This document shows, piece after piece, positions 10,438 to 22,071 of a DNA stretch of 64,000 bases (positions are counted from its first letter, which is position 1; each line of letters starts with the position of its first letter). The stretch comes from Oncomelania hupensis (Eukaryota > Mollusca > Gastropoda > Littorinimorpha > Pomatiopsidae). The stretch spans positions 2,246,343 through 2,310,342 of the forward strand of contig CM072520.1 in NCBI GenBank assembly GCA_036898135.1, written 5' to 3'. The notes below the pieces were generated by a model. That model ran no database searches. It was given only the letters and a program-made list of their open reading frames with translations, and was not told the origin of the DNA. The translations under genes and the position numbers were made by a program.

Positions 10438-10606
10438 AGCACTTGAATTTGTTTGTGCATGTTTGTGGGGAGTGATGACCATTACTTCATAATTTCCAAC
10501 GTTGTTGGAAGTAATTAAAAAAAACCACATTACTTTATAATTTCTTATGAAGTAATGGCTATACTGTAGCTCCCCACAAACACCCCAAGTTCATGTGCCT
10601 GCAGGG
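10438..10606. mobile_element. Hairpin MITE-like inverted repeat
   Basis: The arms contain GCACTTGAATTTG, GTTTGTGGGGAG and CCATTACTTCATAA on the left, and the reverse complements (with mismatches) on the right. They surround a loop of about 45 bp near 10500-10545. No ORF. Size and structure fit a short non-autonomous DNA element. Confidence 0.5.
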
Positions 10607-11767
10607 CTACCATTCACCAATACAGTGCCATGCTGGTGATTGAAAAGCATTGTGCTAAAGAGAATGTATAGATATGTTAATTCAGCATTCACCGAAGGTG
10701 TGGGTAAATCGGGCGTCCAGTTTACTTTTTTTTCTTCTTTATCAGCGCACAGTTTATTTTTCTTATGTTTTTTTTTTTTATCAAGCCTCAAAGTTTGGCT
10801 ATGATCAAGCACATTAGGTGTCTTATGTGCACAAAGTTTCATCTAATAACACTTTTTACACAAGCTTTCACTGTTGACACGTATGACCTATAAAGATTAT
10901 GTGGGTCCTGGTGTACCTATACCTTCCAAAAGAGAACAGTATTTTATTTTGAAGGTATGGGATTGATTTAAAAGTTGTCTGATGGCAAGCTACTCGATCG
11001 GATGTCTGATTCACCAAGTGTTTACAGAATAATTCGTATTAGCTATGGATATATGACCGGGTGAATGTTAAGTTGTAGTCCAGGCATAAAACGCAACTAA
11101 ACACAGACAAATCCTGCTAACTTTGGGTGTGGGCGACTGAGGCACCTATTCCTTTGTTGCCTTATTGTACATTTCAATCAGCTGATTTTATTCTATTCTA
11201 TGAATGCCTTGGGCCTAATTCGTTGGATGAAATGTTTGTATTATATTTTCCCTTCTATTTATGTTAATTATTTCATCCGATTGAGACGTAGGGGTATCAC
11301 TATGATCCAGGCCAAAGAGAAAATCTTCATAGAGAAAGGCCCTCAATTATAGGTTTAAATGTCGCGTTTTTGAAAGTGATGCAACTGAAGACATATTTTG
11401 TGTTTAATAATAATGAAGCCAAAACATTATGAATTTGTAAAATAAACAGAAAAAAATGCTGACTTTCCCAATGGAATAATACACTTTATGAGAATATTTC
11501 TTTTTTTTTCTTGTGTTATTTTAAAATTGTATTTATTATTATTATACCACCCTGTTGCGCTGATACCTGAAATGTGTGTGTGTAGGGGTGTGTGTGTGTG
11601 TGTGAATATGGGTGTGAATGTGTGTGTGTGTGTGAATGTGTGGGTGAATGCGTGTGTACGTGGATGTATGTGCGTATGCGTGTACTTGTCTTAAAATTGT
11701 TTTGCTTTTTTAAATGACATTTGATCCCTCTTAACTTGTTTTCACTGTAAATGAAATTAGAAACTGC

Positions 11768-11822
<55 letters not shown>

Positions 11823-12323
11823 TATTATTATTGTTAATGGTGTTGTTACTATTATTATGTGAATCACAAATATGCTCTCTTTTTAAACCAGATTAATGCC
11901 ATTACACAAGCTTTTATTCTCTTCATCTGGCCTGTCATACGTTGTAACGATGTTTAGTTATTCAACGATTAATCTACTTTTAAAACTGCTGTATTTCACC
12001 ACCATTTACACTTTACATCTTAGATGAGGCATTGTTGATCTGCCTCTTTTGGTATTAACGTCCCTCTTAAATTTTTTCTGTGAAATTATTCATTTATTTT
12101 ATATAAGTTTATTGATTGATTGACTGATTTTATACTTTTATTTGTTGGTTTGTTACCTTTACTAGGTTTACATGTTGTCTTGTTTTTAAATGCAGAATAG
12201 ATTTATTATGCGTGTGTATCTGTGTGTGGCTGCGTGTGATCAAGCGCTTTGTGAAGCATTTTATGTTTGAATTGCGCTATACAAAATAAATTATTATTAT
12301 ACAAAATAAATAAATTATTATTA

Positions 12324-12369
<46 letters not shown>

Positions 12370-12767
12370 GGTACTCCAAGTTGCGCCATTACTGTGTCCG
12401 CCCTATGGGCCAAAAGGGCCACTTTCACTGCAATTGTTCTCTTGATTGTTTTGCCTGATGTTGAATAAAAACATACCAAATAAATGCCTGAGCCTTTTAT
12501 CTTTTATGCGTGTGTTTCTTTGAGTGAAAGATATCCAAGTTTCAAAGTACGAAACGTGTTTTGCGATGCACTGCCTCGGTTGTGGCAGACGCCATCTTCA
12601 CAGGGCGCTCTCAACCCCACCTCCATACAAAATGAAATCTCAGTTAGGGAATTAGTCTCCAACCAAAAAATCGACAAATGAAAGAATCTGTACTATTTTG
12701 GCTTTCTTCTGGTGCAATTTTTTTTTTAATTCATTTTGTGATCTGTTGCTTTTTTTAGATAGCTTCT
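10607..12767. other. Gene-poor stretch with microsatellites
   Basis: Contains a GT-rich run at 11573-11690, an ATT run at 11768-11830 and another ATT run at 12318-12370. Open frames through these are repeat artefacts. No exon, RNA gene or element end was found. Confidence 0.55.
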
Positions 12768-14060
12768 ACTAGCATAGCATAGCATAGTTAGCATAGCATA
12801 GTTCGGCGTGCAGGCTAAAAGCCTTTGGTCCTCATAATTAATCTTAATGAGGGTCCCAAGACCCACCCCCCTGGCATCAGTGCCTACCAATTTAGAATTT
12901 TTTAACCTCCAACTTGGTGGAGTAGATGCTATCCTTAAACAATTTGTCCAGACTATTTTTGAACGCATTAAGTGATCCAGCATCCACAGCCTCGGCAGTC
13001 AGGTCATTCCAAGGGGTTACCACTCTATTAGTAAAATACTTATTAAATTTACGAGTATTATTAAAAGTTTTAGTAAGTTTAAATTTGTGACCTCGTGTTA
13101 AACCAACATCATTAAATTTAAAAGAGAACAAGTGGTTAAAGGATCATACAATTTGTGCACAATTTTAAAAATTTCGATTAAATCACCCCGCTGTCTCCTA
13201 TATTCTAAACTGGGTAACCTCAGTGACTTCAGTCTCTCCTCGTAGGAGAGCCCTGACATTCCACAGATCTTCCTGGTGAATCTGCGCTGGACACCCTCGA
13301 TCAAGTCAACATGCCTCCTTAAATATGGTCACCAGACAGGGTTAGCGTACTCCAAGATGGGACGTATAAGGGCCTTAAAGAGGGGGACCATTATGTCCTT
13401 GGATTTGTTACTTATAGTTCTTATAAGCAGGGCTGATATTTTGTTGGCTTTCTTAACAATACTCTCAATGTGATTCTCAAAGCTGGGCTCTGTATCCACT
13501 ATCACTCCAAGATCTCTCTCTGCACCAGTTGTCTCAATCTTACACCTTTCTTTACCATCATTCATAAAGTACTCATGCTGGGGATTATTTTTGCCCAAAT
13601 GTAACACCTTACATTTTTCACTGTTAAATTTAAGTAGCCATGTCTCCGTCCATTCAACCAATTTGTCAATGCATTGCTGCATTCTCTCCTTAGACTCCTC
13701 ACTTTCATCAACCTCTGCATATGCCTTTGTTTTATCAGCAAATATCTTTATGTCACACTCTACATTCTCTGGCATGTCGTTTATGAAATATATAAATAAT
13801 GTCGGCCCCAACACGCTCCCCTGAGGGACACCGCTTGTAACACTTATTTTGTCAGAGCTGTTACCGTTACCAGTCACGTACTGGGTCCTGTCAGTCAAGA
13901 AACTCCTTATCCATGCAAGTGTGCTGCCACTTATGCCATAACCTTTTAGTTTCTGTAAAAGTCTGCGATGTGGTACAGTATCGAATGCCTTCCTAAGGTC
14001 AAGATATACAGCGTCTACTGAATTGATCTGTTTAAAAAGTAGCTCGTTGGAAAGGCAAAT
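12768..14060 (-). pseudogene. Jockey/CR1-like LINE, reverse transcriptase and 3' tail, dead
   Basis: The minus strand reads YLDLRKAFDTVPH (motif A), SGVPQGSVLGP (motif B) and a motif C that has become FADKTK, so the second catalytic aspartate is lost. It continues through LIRPILEYANPVW and LSYEERLKSLRLPSLEYRRQRGD to TPWNDL and a stop near 12892. At least two frameshifts lie between 13098 and 13330. A 3' untranslated part and an imperfect ATGCT-type terminal repeat end near 12770. The 5' end is truncated near 14050. An intact copy would make the polymerase that copies LINE RNA at a nicked target. Confidence 0.85.
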
Positions 14061-14128
14061 CTTTTTTCTACAATAATATGTAATCAGTTTAGGATTTTTG
14101 AGTTCACACTAGCTGAGATTATTTAGAA

Positions 14129-14273
14129 ATGGAGAGTAATGTTGAGCGCGACAGCTACCAATGTGCGTCGGTAATGACGGAGTACGATGTAAATGAGCCG
14201 ACTGAACCGCTTCAGTCGATCGTCAGTGTATCTTCTTGCACGTCGTCACAAGTCAATCTAAAGGCACTTGTTG
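14129..14273 (+). CDS. First exon of an element-like protein
   Basis: An ATG opens a 145-bp frame rich in Ser, Glu and Val, ending at a consensus donor (gtaagt). No domain is recognisable in this acidic N-terminal segment. The likely partner is the exon at 15264-15518. That exon's C-terminal motif recurs at 52693-53184, so this may be the start of a mobile-element gene encoding a nuclear protein. The start lies only about 70 bp from the truncated LINE on the other strand. Confidence 0.4.
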
Positions 14274-15023
14274 GTAAGTTTAGCCTTTAAATACTTGTTA
14301 ATAACGTTTGTATTGTCAATAAATATATTTTTTCTAATGATAGGCCAATTGTTTAGCAATTATTTGAAGACCGGAAGTTGACAATCGAGAATCGATGTAG
14401 GTTGAATGGTATGGTCAAAAATATGTGAAATGAATTAAGACACACCTTTTCCACCAGATTTAACTCTTAACAAATTGTATCTGCATATATTAAAGATTCT
14501 TAGCATATATTCCATTGGGGTAAAATATGCACAGAGACTTTAGAAAAAAAACGATCTTGCTAAGTCACGTGACTTCAGCACTGTTTACTTTCGTTTTCAT
14601 TTACAGCTAGTGAGCTAGAAACTTGCGGCATGCAGTGGTTAAGCCTATATGTTTTCGGGCAATTTGTGTTGAAGCTATTTTTGTTATTGATTTTTTATTT
14701 GAGCTGTTCTGCAAGCATCCAAATCTCTCCCAATTACTTCAAGACCCAATGTTTTTAAACATAAATTAAATTGCAGCCAAATATAATTTTAACTTTTAGT
14801 ACTTTTACTTAGGCAAGATTGATCGATATTTTTTTGTGTACATTAATTTTACTGATATATGCGATAATAATTTTAAAAAAAGCAATAGTGATTACATTTT
14901 ACTTTGGTTTTATCTTTACTTTTATGCCATTGTTGTTCATTTGTATGTTATTTAAGTTTAACAGTTGTTTGATATGAAAAACTATGTTGTATAGTTTTAA
15001 TGTTTATGGTTGCCATTGTAAAG

Positions 15024-15076
<53 letters not shown>

Positions 15077-15263
15077 TGATGATCTATAGTTTTTGTCATA
15101 ATATTTTGATTTGCCCTTTCCTCTATTCACTCACCACCCCACTGCTTTTTTTTCTTGAACTTTTCTTTTTCTTTCTTTTTGTTTTGTTTTATTTTTTGCC
15201 TCCTGTGTCATATTAATGCAATGCTGTCCTATTTTTTCTTTTTTTTTCTTTTTTTTTTTGTAG
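14274..15263. other. Probable intron with an ATT microsatellite
   Basis: Bounded by a good donor and a long polypyrimidine tract ending in tag. It includes an ATT run at 15029-15073 and no coding signal. Confidence 0.35.
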
Positions 15264-15518
15264 CTGATGAAACATACAACAAACTGAAACTGAGTTTCCT
15301 AGCTGCCAACCAAGCGAGGTGCTCCACCACGCCCCCCATCAGACTTGTTGTGTACGAATCGACTACTCCTCCATGCAGCTGGTCGCTCTCTCAGAAGAAG
15401 ACTTGTTTCGTTGGCCAAAAAAAGAAGACATAGATTTTGATGTCAGCTCCCATTTTGTGTTTAGATGGGATTTTGAGTGCCTGCCAGTGACAAATGACTT
15501 AGACTATGGCGTGTTCTG
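15264..15518 (+). pseudogene. Terminal exon with chromatin-reader-like C-terminal motif, frameshifted
   Basis: After a T-rich acceptor, one frame opens with ADETYNKLKLSFLAANQ. Another ends with FRWPKKEDIDF, then HFVFRWDFECLP, and stops at 15516-15518. The second part matches LIWPQKEDRD, then IFVFAWDFDI in the 52693-53184 ORF, so the two are relatives. In other invertebrate proteins this WP..ED...FVF.WDF block closes an SH3/Tudor-like region at the C-terminus of element-encoded nuclear proteins. A frameshift between the two halves makes this copy unlikely to work. Confidence 0.5.
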
Positions 15519-15929
15519 ATGTGGATGACATTAGTGCAGCGTACATGCAATTGTTAAAAAAGTAAAGTGAATTTAAAATGTTTTCTATGCTGTGAAGAGC
15601 ATTTACATGGTAAAATCTTGTTTTATTTTATGCTGATGATGGCCATTCAACCCATAAAAATTTGCACATCTGCTATTCTCATTGTAAAAAAAGAAGCAAT
15701 TGGCCAGCACTATGAGCAGATCTTCAAACTGTAGCTGCACTATATAATACTAATTCATTTCATTTAAAACACAGACCCACATTTCAGTATGCATGTCAAT
15801 GAAAAGGGATTCCTACTACTTTTTTTTCCCACATCGTTACGTAATATTATTTCTATTGTGGCATCTTGATGCAGGAACTACATTTTACAAAAATAAAAAT
15901 TAAAAAACCCGTACATTCATTTGAAAAAA

Positions 15930-16140
15930 AAAAGGTGATTTAATAATAATAATATTAATAATAACACTAATAATAACAATCATAGTCATAAGAGTAATTA
16001 TAAAAATAATAATATTAATAACAATACAGCTACTAAAAATAATACAACAGCAGCAACACAAAAAGACTAATAATATATGGTAACAATGATAACAATAATA
16101 ATAACAGTACTACTACAACAAATAATAATAACAAGAGGGA
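15930..16140. repeat. Degenerate (TAA)n-rich region
   Basis: Imperfect TAA/AAC trinucleotide repeats over about 200 bp, without an ORF. Confidence 0.7.
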
Positions 16141-16339
16141 TACAAAACCAAGCTTCATATGATGATCTAGGGGAACAAAATTAGTGAGGATAGTGATAAC
16201 ACGAACAGCAATACAACCGAATTAACTAATAGGATGCAAACACAAGGCATTTTGTACACCACTAATAAACATATATATTATCAGTGGTCACCCAAGGTAT
16301 GTGTTTTACACGGTCACTCAAAGTAGCATTTTTACAGTG

Positions 16340-16572
16340 GTCACCCGAAGTCACCTCAATTACATGGTAATCCTTAGGGCGACCAGCAAAATTATGTATA
16401 TCTTTAAAATATAAAATTAAAGAATGCATACTGCATTATATTACAGCATTTAATGTGTAGGTTATGTTAAGCATTCAGTTGAATCTGGACATGTGTTACA
16501 TGCAGATTTATGTGAGGTCACCCTAAGGCATCATTCCACTGCGGTCGCCCTAACAGTGAATTTGTACTTATA
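16340..16572. mobile_element. MITE-like repeat, copy 2
   Basis: A near-identical partner of 8605-8845, in the same orientation. It is preceded at 16285-16345 by three GGTCAC(C/T)C sub-repeats and followed by a TA run. Confidence 0.6.
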
Positions 16573-16995
16573 TATATATATATATATATATATATTTCAG
16601 AGCATGGGCCATCCTTCACTAGCAGTCCGGTTTGTTGGACAACCAGTCATTTATTCCAACCGTCAATCCAAATTTTTTTGTTTGTTTGTTTAAAGTAAAC
16701 TTTTTTGCCTCTATTATATTTTGGTGTTTTTTTCTTCTTCTTGGCACTTATTTGTGACTCACATGCATAGCAATCACATATATGAGCATCACAGGTGACG
16801 TGAAAGTCAAGGTCATTCCAAGGTCAAGGTCAATGAATGTATTACTTTGCATTTTAATGCCACCGTTTCATTTGTTTCTTTGGTGCACTCATTTTCAAGT
16901 TAAATATTGCAAGTTCCATAAGGAGCATGTGAATCATATGGACTTTGCCCTTCTAGTTTGTAACCATTCACTTTTTTTTTTAATTCATTTGAAAG

Positions 16996-17354
16996 GTCTC
17001 CATATCAAGGACTGTATTGAAACAACAGGTGGATTGGACATTCCAAATACTGCTAAGAGTGCCACCTTCACCTGTCAAGAGATTTGAAAGACAGAAACCA
17101 TCGAATGGAAGGTTGTCACAAATGCCGAGCCAGGTCATCTGGCCACCTGTGATAGTGATCAGACATGTTATGATTTAAGCGTTGACACCAATGCCGCAAC
17201 TCGGTCTACTTACAATACAACGATGAAAGTCAGTGATCTGACCATTATGCTAGAAAGTCTACACAGCAGTACAGTCTTTATCTTAAAAATATTCAGTGTG
17301 TCGTGACTACAAGAAGGCTGACAGTAACGGCAAATCGCTCCATCAACATTATCT
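16996..17354 (+). pseudogene. Ig-like domain exon of a gastropod secreted or surface protein
   Basis: The frame opens with KDCIETTGGLDI and ATFTCQE, has a Trp (IEWKVV) and ends, after a frameshift, with YLKNIQCVVTTRRLTV. The two cysteines, the tryptophan between them and the polar strands match an immunoglobulin fold. The spacing and the DC.ETTG start resemble Ig-like proteins I know from gastropods. An in-frame TGA at 17085-17087 and a one-base frameshift near 17249 break it. A donor (gtgagt) lies exactly at 17355. If intact it would be an extracellular recognition domain. This appears to be a decayed copy of a host gene and the only non-element protein signal in the window besides the PDZ-like exon. 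Confidence 0.6.
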
Positions 17355-17360
17355 GTGAGT

Positions 17361-18350
17361 ACAATACAATACAATACAAGGTTATTGCTTTAGGTCCAGC
17401 AGACTCTTCCGAGCCAAATCAGGACCAGAGAGACGTTATCTTAAAATATTATAAAATGATTCAAGTCTTAAAAAACAAGCCTGTTACTCTTAAATACACA
17501 AACTTTCACATGACGCCTCTTTAAGAGACTTCTTTAAAACTGATGAATTAAAAATATATTCTCTTTCTTCAATCAAATCACTAAATTCAGTCCTAATAAA
17601 ATCCAAACTAAACAAAACATGTCGATACAATTTATATGCGATAGAACAAACCAACATCATGTAAAAATTGAAACAGATGTTGACCATTACATACTTTAAA
17701 AATCTCTTTGAAAGGTATGGAACCAAAATATGTTTCCCTTTCCTCAAACAATACAATACAATACAATACAAGGTTATTGCTTTAGGTCCAGCGGACTCTT
17801 CCGAGCCAAATCAGGACCAGAGAGACGTTATCTTAAAATATTATAAAATGATTCAAATCTTAAAAAACAAACCTGTTGCTCTTAAATACCCAAACAAACT
17901 TTCACATGACATTTCCTCAAACAAATCAGCACATTCAGACATAAAATACAATACAATACAAGGTTATTGCTTTAGGTCCAGCGGACTCTTCCGAGCCAAA
18001 TCAGGACCAGAGAGACGTTATCTTAAAATATTATAAAATGATTCAAATCTTAAAAAACAAACCTGTTACTCTTAAATACCCAAACAAACTTTCACATGAC
18101 ATCTCTTTAAGAGTCTTCTTTAAAACTGATGTATTAAAAATATAATCTCTTTCTTCAATCAAATCACTAAATTCAGTCCTAACAATAAAATCCAAACTAA
18201 ACAAAACATGTCGATACGATTTATATGCGATAAAACAAACCAACATCATGTAAAAATTGAAACAGATGTTGACCATTACATACTTTAAAAATCTCTTTGA
18301 AAGGTATGGAACCAAAATATGTTTCCCTTTCCTCAATCAAATCAGCACAT
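17361..18350 (-). repeat. Three head-to-tail LINE 3' ends separated by ATTGT-type tails
   Basis: The block TTATTGCTTTAGGTCCAGC, preceded by an ACAAT repeat, starts three times, at about 17363, 17746 and 17946. Each is followed by a variable length of the same LINE 3' region, about 385, 200 and 400 bp. On the minus strand two blocks encode LIEERDYIF..LKK and LIEEREYIF..LKK tails. The array looks like repeated insertion of 5'-truncated copies into the terminal repeat of an earlier copy. Confidence 0.7.
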
Positions 18351-18628
18351 TCAGACATAAAATGGCGAACAGAAAAAGATTGATCACATGCAAAGCACCA
18401 TGGTGGTTCTTCTCCTTTTAAAAGGAAACTGTGGGTGACATAAGTATGACCAATATGAAGGCGAGATAACACTGTTTCTTCTTTGCGAGTGGATGCAAAG
18501 TTAGGCAAAGAAGTGGACAAATCGGGAAGAATTTGAAATAATTTGTTGTTGACATGGTTAGACCAGTCAGTCTGCCACAGTCGTTTACAATAAGATCCAG
18601 TCATACAACGTAGGTCAGAGTAGGGCAC
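18221..18628 (-). pseudogene. LINE C-terminal region with zinc-knuckle-like end
   Basis: The 135-codon frame reads WSNHVNNKLFQI, EETVLSRLHIGHTYVTHSF, then CFACDQSFSVRHFMSEC and LIEERETYF..IGLFYRI-type residues. This is the region after the RNase H domain in jockey-type LINEs: a basic helix, the RIGHT..THS motif and a C-x2-C...H...C cluster. The copy is 5'-truncated. The same 3' end is repeated in tandem downstream (17361-18350). Confidence 0.75.
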
Positions 18629-18646
18629 AAACTGGAAAGAGTTTAC

Positions 18647-18650
<4 letters not shown>

Positions 18651-18678
<28 letters not shown>
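18651..18678. repeat. (TC)n microsatellite
   Basis: Simple dinucleotide run at the truncated edge of the LINE. Confidence 0.9.
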
Positions 18679-18680
<2 letters not shown>

Positions 18681-18879
18681 AGTCCGCTGTTAACTGTCGC
18701 ACGGTGAAGACATCTTCAGCTGAGCGGAGCGTTTTGACACAGGCAAAGAGATGTACTAGCAGCTCAACAATGATTGAAGTTACACAATAAAGAGCCAGTA
18801 TTGGATCTTTCTGTTTTGTCTTCATTTCTTTTATGGGAAGAAGAGTAAAAAAAGTAGCAGAAATGAGAAGACTTTGAAA

Positions 18880-18990
18880 ATGCGAGGTTTGATCGACGGT
18901 GTTCTTCTTGGTTGCCTTGCAACTTACTTCTTTTGGGGCAGCCTGTTGATCCGATGCGGAGATGTGGAGCTTAACCCCAGCCCCGTTGAT
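18880..18990 (+). pseudogene. LINE ORF1 start with degenerate 2A-like motif
   Basis: An ATG opens a hydrophobic leader (VLLGCLATYFFWGSLLI) followed by CGDVELNPSP at 18955-18984. This resembles the DVExNPGP signal that causes ribosome skipping, known at the N-terminus of some animal LINE proteins, where the leader can act as a signal peptide. The critical glycine is serine here, so skipping should be lost. The frame is then cut by another LINE at 18991. The same ORF resumes at 19693 after a duplicated 19-bp segment. Confidence 0.6.
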
Positions 18991-19711
18991 TGATTGATTG
19001 ATTTATTGTTGCTTTAGGTCCAGCGGACTCTTCCGAGCCAAATCAGGACCGGACAACCCCCGATCCGCATAAAAGATCTGTTGAAACAACCCCAGTGGGA
19101 AAATTGAATGCCCTCCACCGGCCAGTCACTTTACAATAAAGACATCCCACGCGAGGGACGGCTGAGGGTTGACCTCAACTACGCGAACTCCCCGATTACA
19201 AAAACAAAATAGAATACAAACATCATTATAAATCATCAACAAAAAACATACATATAAAATGCCTATAGTGCTAAATAGTACATTCATAGGAAGCCCTAGT
19301 GACCACCCGGCAGAAAGCGTCCAACACTCCCAAGCTGATCCAACAGACCTCATACACAAACAAGGAGTCTTGTCCAGGAAGAGTTTTCAAGAAAAAAGGT
19401 AGGTCATTGATCTAGCGAAGAAGAAGATAGTATAGCAGAGTGATAGGACAGATCGGGAATGGGAAAGAGCAAATGAGGAAGACAGCGACAGTGGGAATTT
19501 AAAGCACTAAATTTCCAGAAAGTGGGGATACTATTTATACTGAAACCCCCGGCACTCCAACGGGGGGAACTGTTGCCGCAGTTAATTTGTCATGCCTACA
19601 AAGGCAAGACAGGTTTTCAACTGGGGCTTTCACTGTACCCTTTATAGGTTAGAACAATCTACAGTGGCAAGATTGCTCATGACCCCAAGGGGTAACCCCA
19701 GCCCCGTAGAT
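18972..19711 (-). mobile_element. LINE insertion with 19-bp target duplication
   Basis: TAACCCCAGCCCCGTTGAT at 18972-18990 and TAACCCCAGCCCCGTAGAT at 19693-19711 differ by one base. Between them is a 702-bp insert whose left edge is a TGAT repeat followed by the same GCTTTAGGTCCAGCGGAC block found in the 17.4-18.3 kb array. That block marks the 3' end of a minus-strand LINE. The insertion splits the 2A-motif-bearing ORF. Confidence 0.7.
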
Positions 19712-19830
19712 GTCAACAACATGAGACAGACGAGGCTACAAAGTGCAGGAAATACTACTGCCAAAGGTGCAGCTAGTGCCAAACTTAGGACGAGCCTTTG
19801 GTTATTTACAAGAGGTTCAAAAGATCTACA
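19712..19830 (+). pseudogene. Continuation of the interrupted LINE ORF1
   Basis: Downstream of the target duplication the frame continues VNNMRQTRLQSAGN and a small-residue linker. This is the low-complexity segment usual after the 2A-like region in such ORF1 proteins. It then merges into the composite satellite whose units begin with the same AGGACGAGCCTTTGG block. Confidence 0.45.
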
Positions 19831-20144
19831 AAAAAACAGTCCACGGGGGCTTCTGAAAGAGACTGGGTCTAAACCGCTCAAAGACAGTGCGCGCACGTAA
19901 CCACCGACCTTGTCATTACCAACTTTCACAAAAACAAAAGGCGAAGAGAAGCAGCAAAACACCTGGCATCTCTCCCCTCAAGGAGAGCAAAATCACCACT
20001 GACCACTCTTAATTTGTACTCTTAAATTTCTTTTATTCTACAAAATTTGTGGGAGGGGGGGGGGGGCGATTGAGGGCAGTCCCTCATGGGTCTGATGTCC
20101 TTGTGACATATAAATCAGAGTGGTATTGATATATTCAATGACAA

Positions 20145-20365
20145 ATGAAAATCACCAACACTGGGTATATCAGACATTGAACATCACCCAAACTGGGTAT
20201 TTATATATTCAAAATCACCAACACTGGGTATATTATCATACATTCAAAATCACCAACACTGGGTATATTATACGTTTAAAATCACCAACACTAGATATAT
20301 CATACAATTCAAAATCACCAACTGGTATCTCATACATTCAAAATCCCAAACACTGGGTAGTAGTA
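20145..20365. repeat. 32-bp minisatellite, array 1
   Basis: About seven degenerate copies of a unit centred on AAAATCACCAACACTGGGTA. Confidence 0.85.
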
Positions 20366-20455
20366 TGTAACTCTGCCTTTCATATGTAAGGGTGTTTTTT
20401 TTTTTTTTTTTTTTTGTTTTTCTGTCCCCAGCATGCTGGTTTATACTGCTTTCTC

Positions 20456-20739
20456 ACACATTGATGTTTACATTGTACATAATGCACCACATTGATGTTT
20501 ACATTGTACATAATGCACCACATTTATGTTTACATTGTACATAATACACCACATTGATGTTTACATTGTACATAATGCACCGCATTAATGTTTACATTGT
20601 ACATAATGCACCGCATTAATGTTTACATTGTACATAATGCACCACATTGATGTTTACATTGTACATAATGCACCACATTGATGTTTACATTGTACATAAT
20701 GCACCACATTGATGTTTACATTGTACATAATGCACCACA
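20456..20739. repeat. 31-bp minisatellite, array 1
   Basis: Nine copies of a unit containing ATGTTTACATTGTACATAAT followed by GCACCACATT. Confidence 0.9.
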
Positions 20740-21042
20740 GGGACTTCTGGAAGAGACTGGGCCTAAACTGCTCAAATCAAAGACAGTGCCTATGTAACCA
20801 CCAACCTTGTTGGTACCAACTTTCACACACAACACACACAAAAAGGCGAAGCGAAACAGCAAAACACCAGGCAACTTTCCCCTCACGGAGAGCAAAATCA
20901 CAACTGACCACTCTTACTTTGTACTCTTTAATTCTTTTTTCAATCTACAAAATTTGGGGGTGGGTGGGGGCGATTGAGGGCAGTCCCTCATGGGTCCGAG
21001 TCCATAGAACATATAAATCAGTGTTATTGATATATTCATTGA

Positions 21043-21335
21043 CAATTGAAAATCACCAACACTGGGTATATCATACATTGAACATCACCAACACTGGGTA
21101 TATCACATGTTCAAAATCACCAACACTGGGTATATTATCATACATTCAAAATTACCAACACTGGGTATATCATACATTCAAATCCACTAACACTGGGTAT
21201 ACCATACATTCAAAATCACCAACACTAGGTATATCATACATTGAAAATCACCAACAACCGGTATATCATACATTGAAAATCACCAACACCGGGTATATCT
21301 ATATCATAAATTCAAACTCGCCAACACTGGGTAGT
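21043..21335. repeat. 32-bp minisatellite, array 2
   Basis: About nine copies, the last ones with CCGG or TAGG variants of the CTGG core. Confidence 0.85.
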
Positions 21336-22071
21336 AGTATGTAACTCTGCCTTTCATATGTAAGGGTGTTGTTTTTTTGTTGTTCTTTTGGGTCTGTCCC
21401 CAGCCCGCTGGGTTGTATTGCTTTCTCACACATTTATGTTTACATTGTACATAATGCACCACATGAAAAAACAGATTAAAAAAACGGCACATTCATTTAG
21501 AAGTTACGTACCTGAAGTTTGGCCCAAACACTACAGTACTGCACAAGGACGAGCCTTTGGTAATTTACAAGAGGTTCAAAATATTTACAATGCCTTTCGT
21601 AATTTACAAGAGGTTCAAAATATCTACAAAAAGACAGTCCACATGAGCTTCTGGAAGAGACTGGGTCTAAACCACTCAAATCAAAGACAGTGCCTACATA
21701 AACACCGACTGTCGGTACCAACTTTCACAAAAACAAAAGGCAAAGCGAAACAGCAAAACAACACCTGGTATCTCTCCCCTCACGGAGATGGGTCCCAGCC
21801 GCCTCAAAAAGACAGTGCCTACTTAACCACCGACCTTATCGGTACTAACTTTCACGAAAACAAAATGTGAAGCAAAACAGCAAAACACCTGGCATCTCTC
21901 CCCTCACGGAGAGCAAAATCACCACTGACCACTCTTAATTTGTACACTTACTTTTTATTAATTCTACAAATTTTGGGGGGTGAGGTGGTGGGGTGGGGAT
22001 TGAGTACAGTCCCTCGTGGATCTGAGTCCTTAGAACATATAAATCAGTGTTATTGATATTTTCAATGACAA

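Noticed and set aside
11488..11694. Cys/Val-rich ORF that looks like a small secreted peptide
   Set aside because: It is a GT microsatellite translation (CVCVCV).
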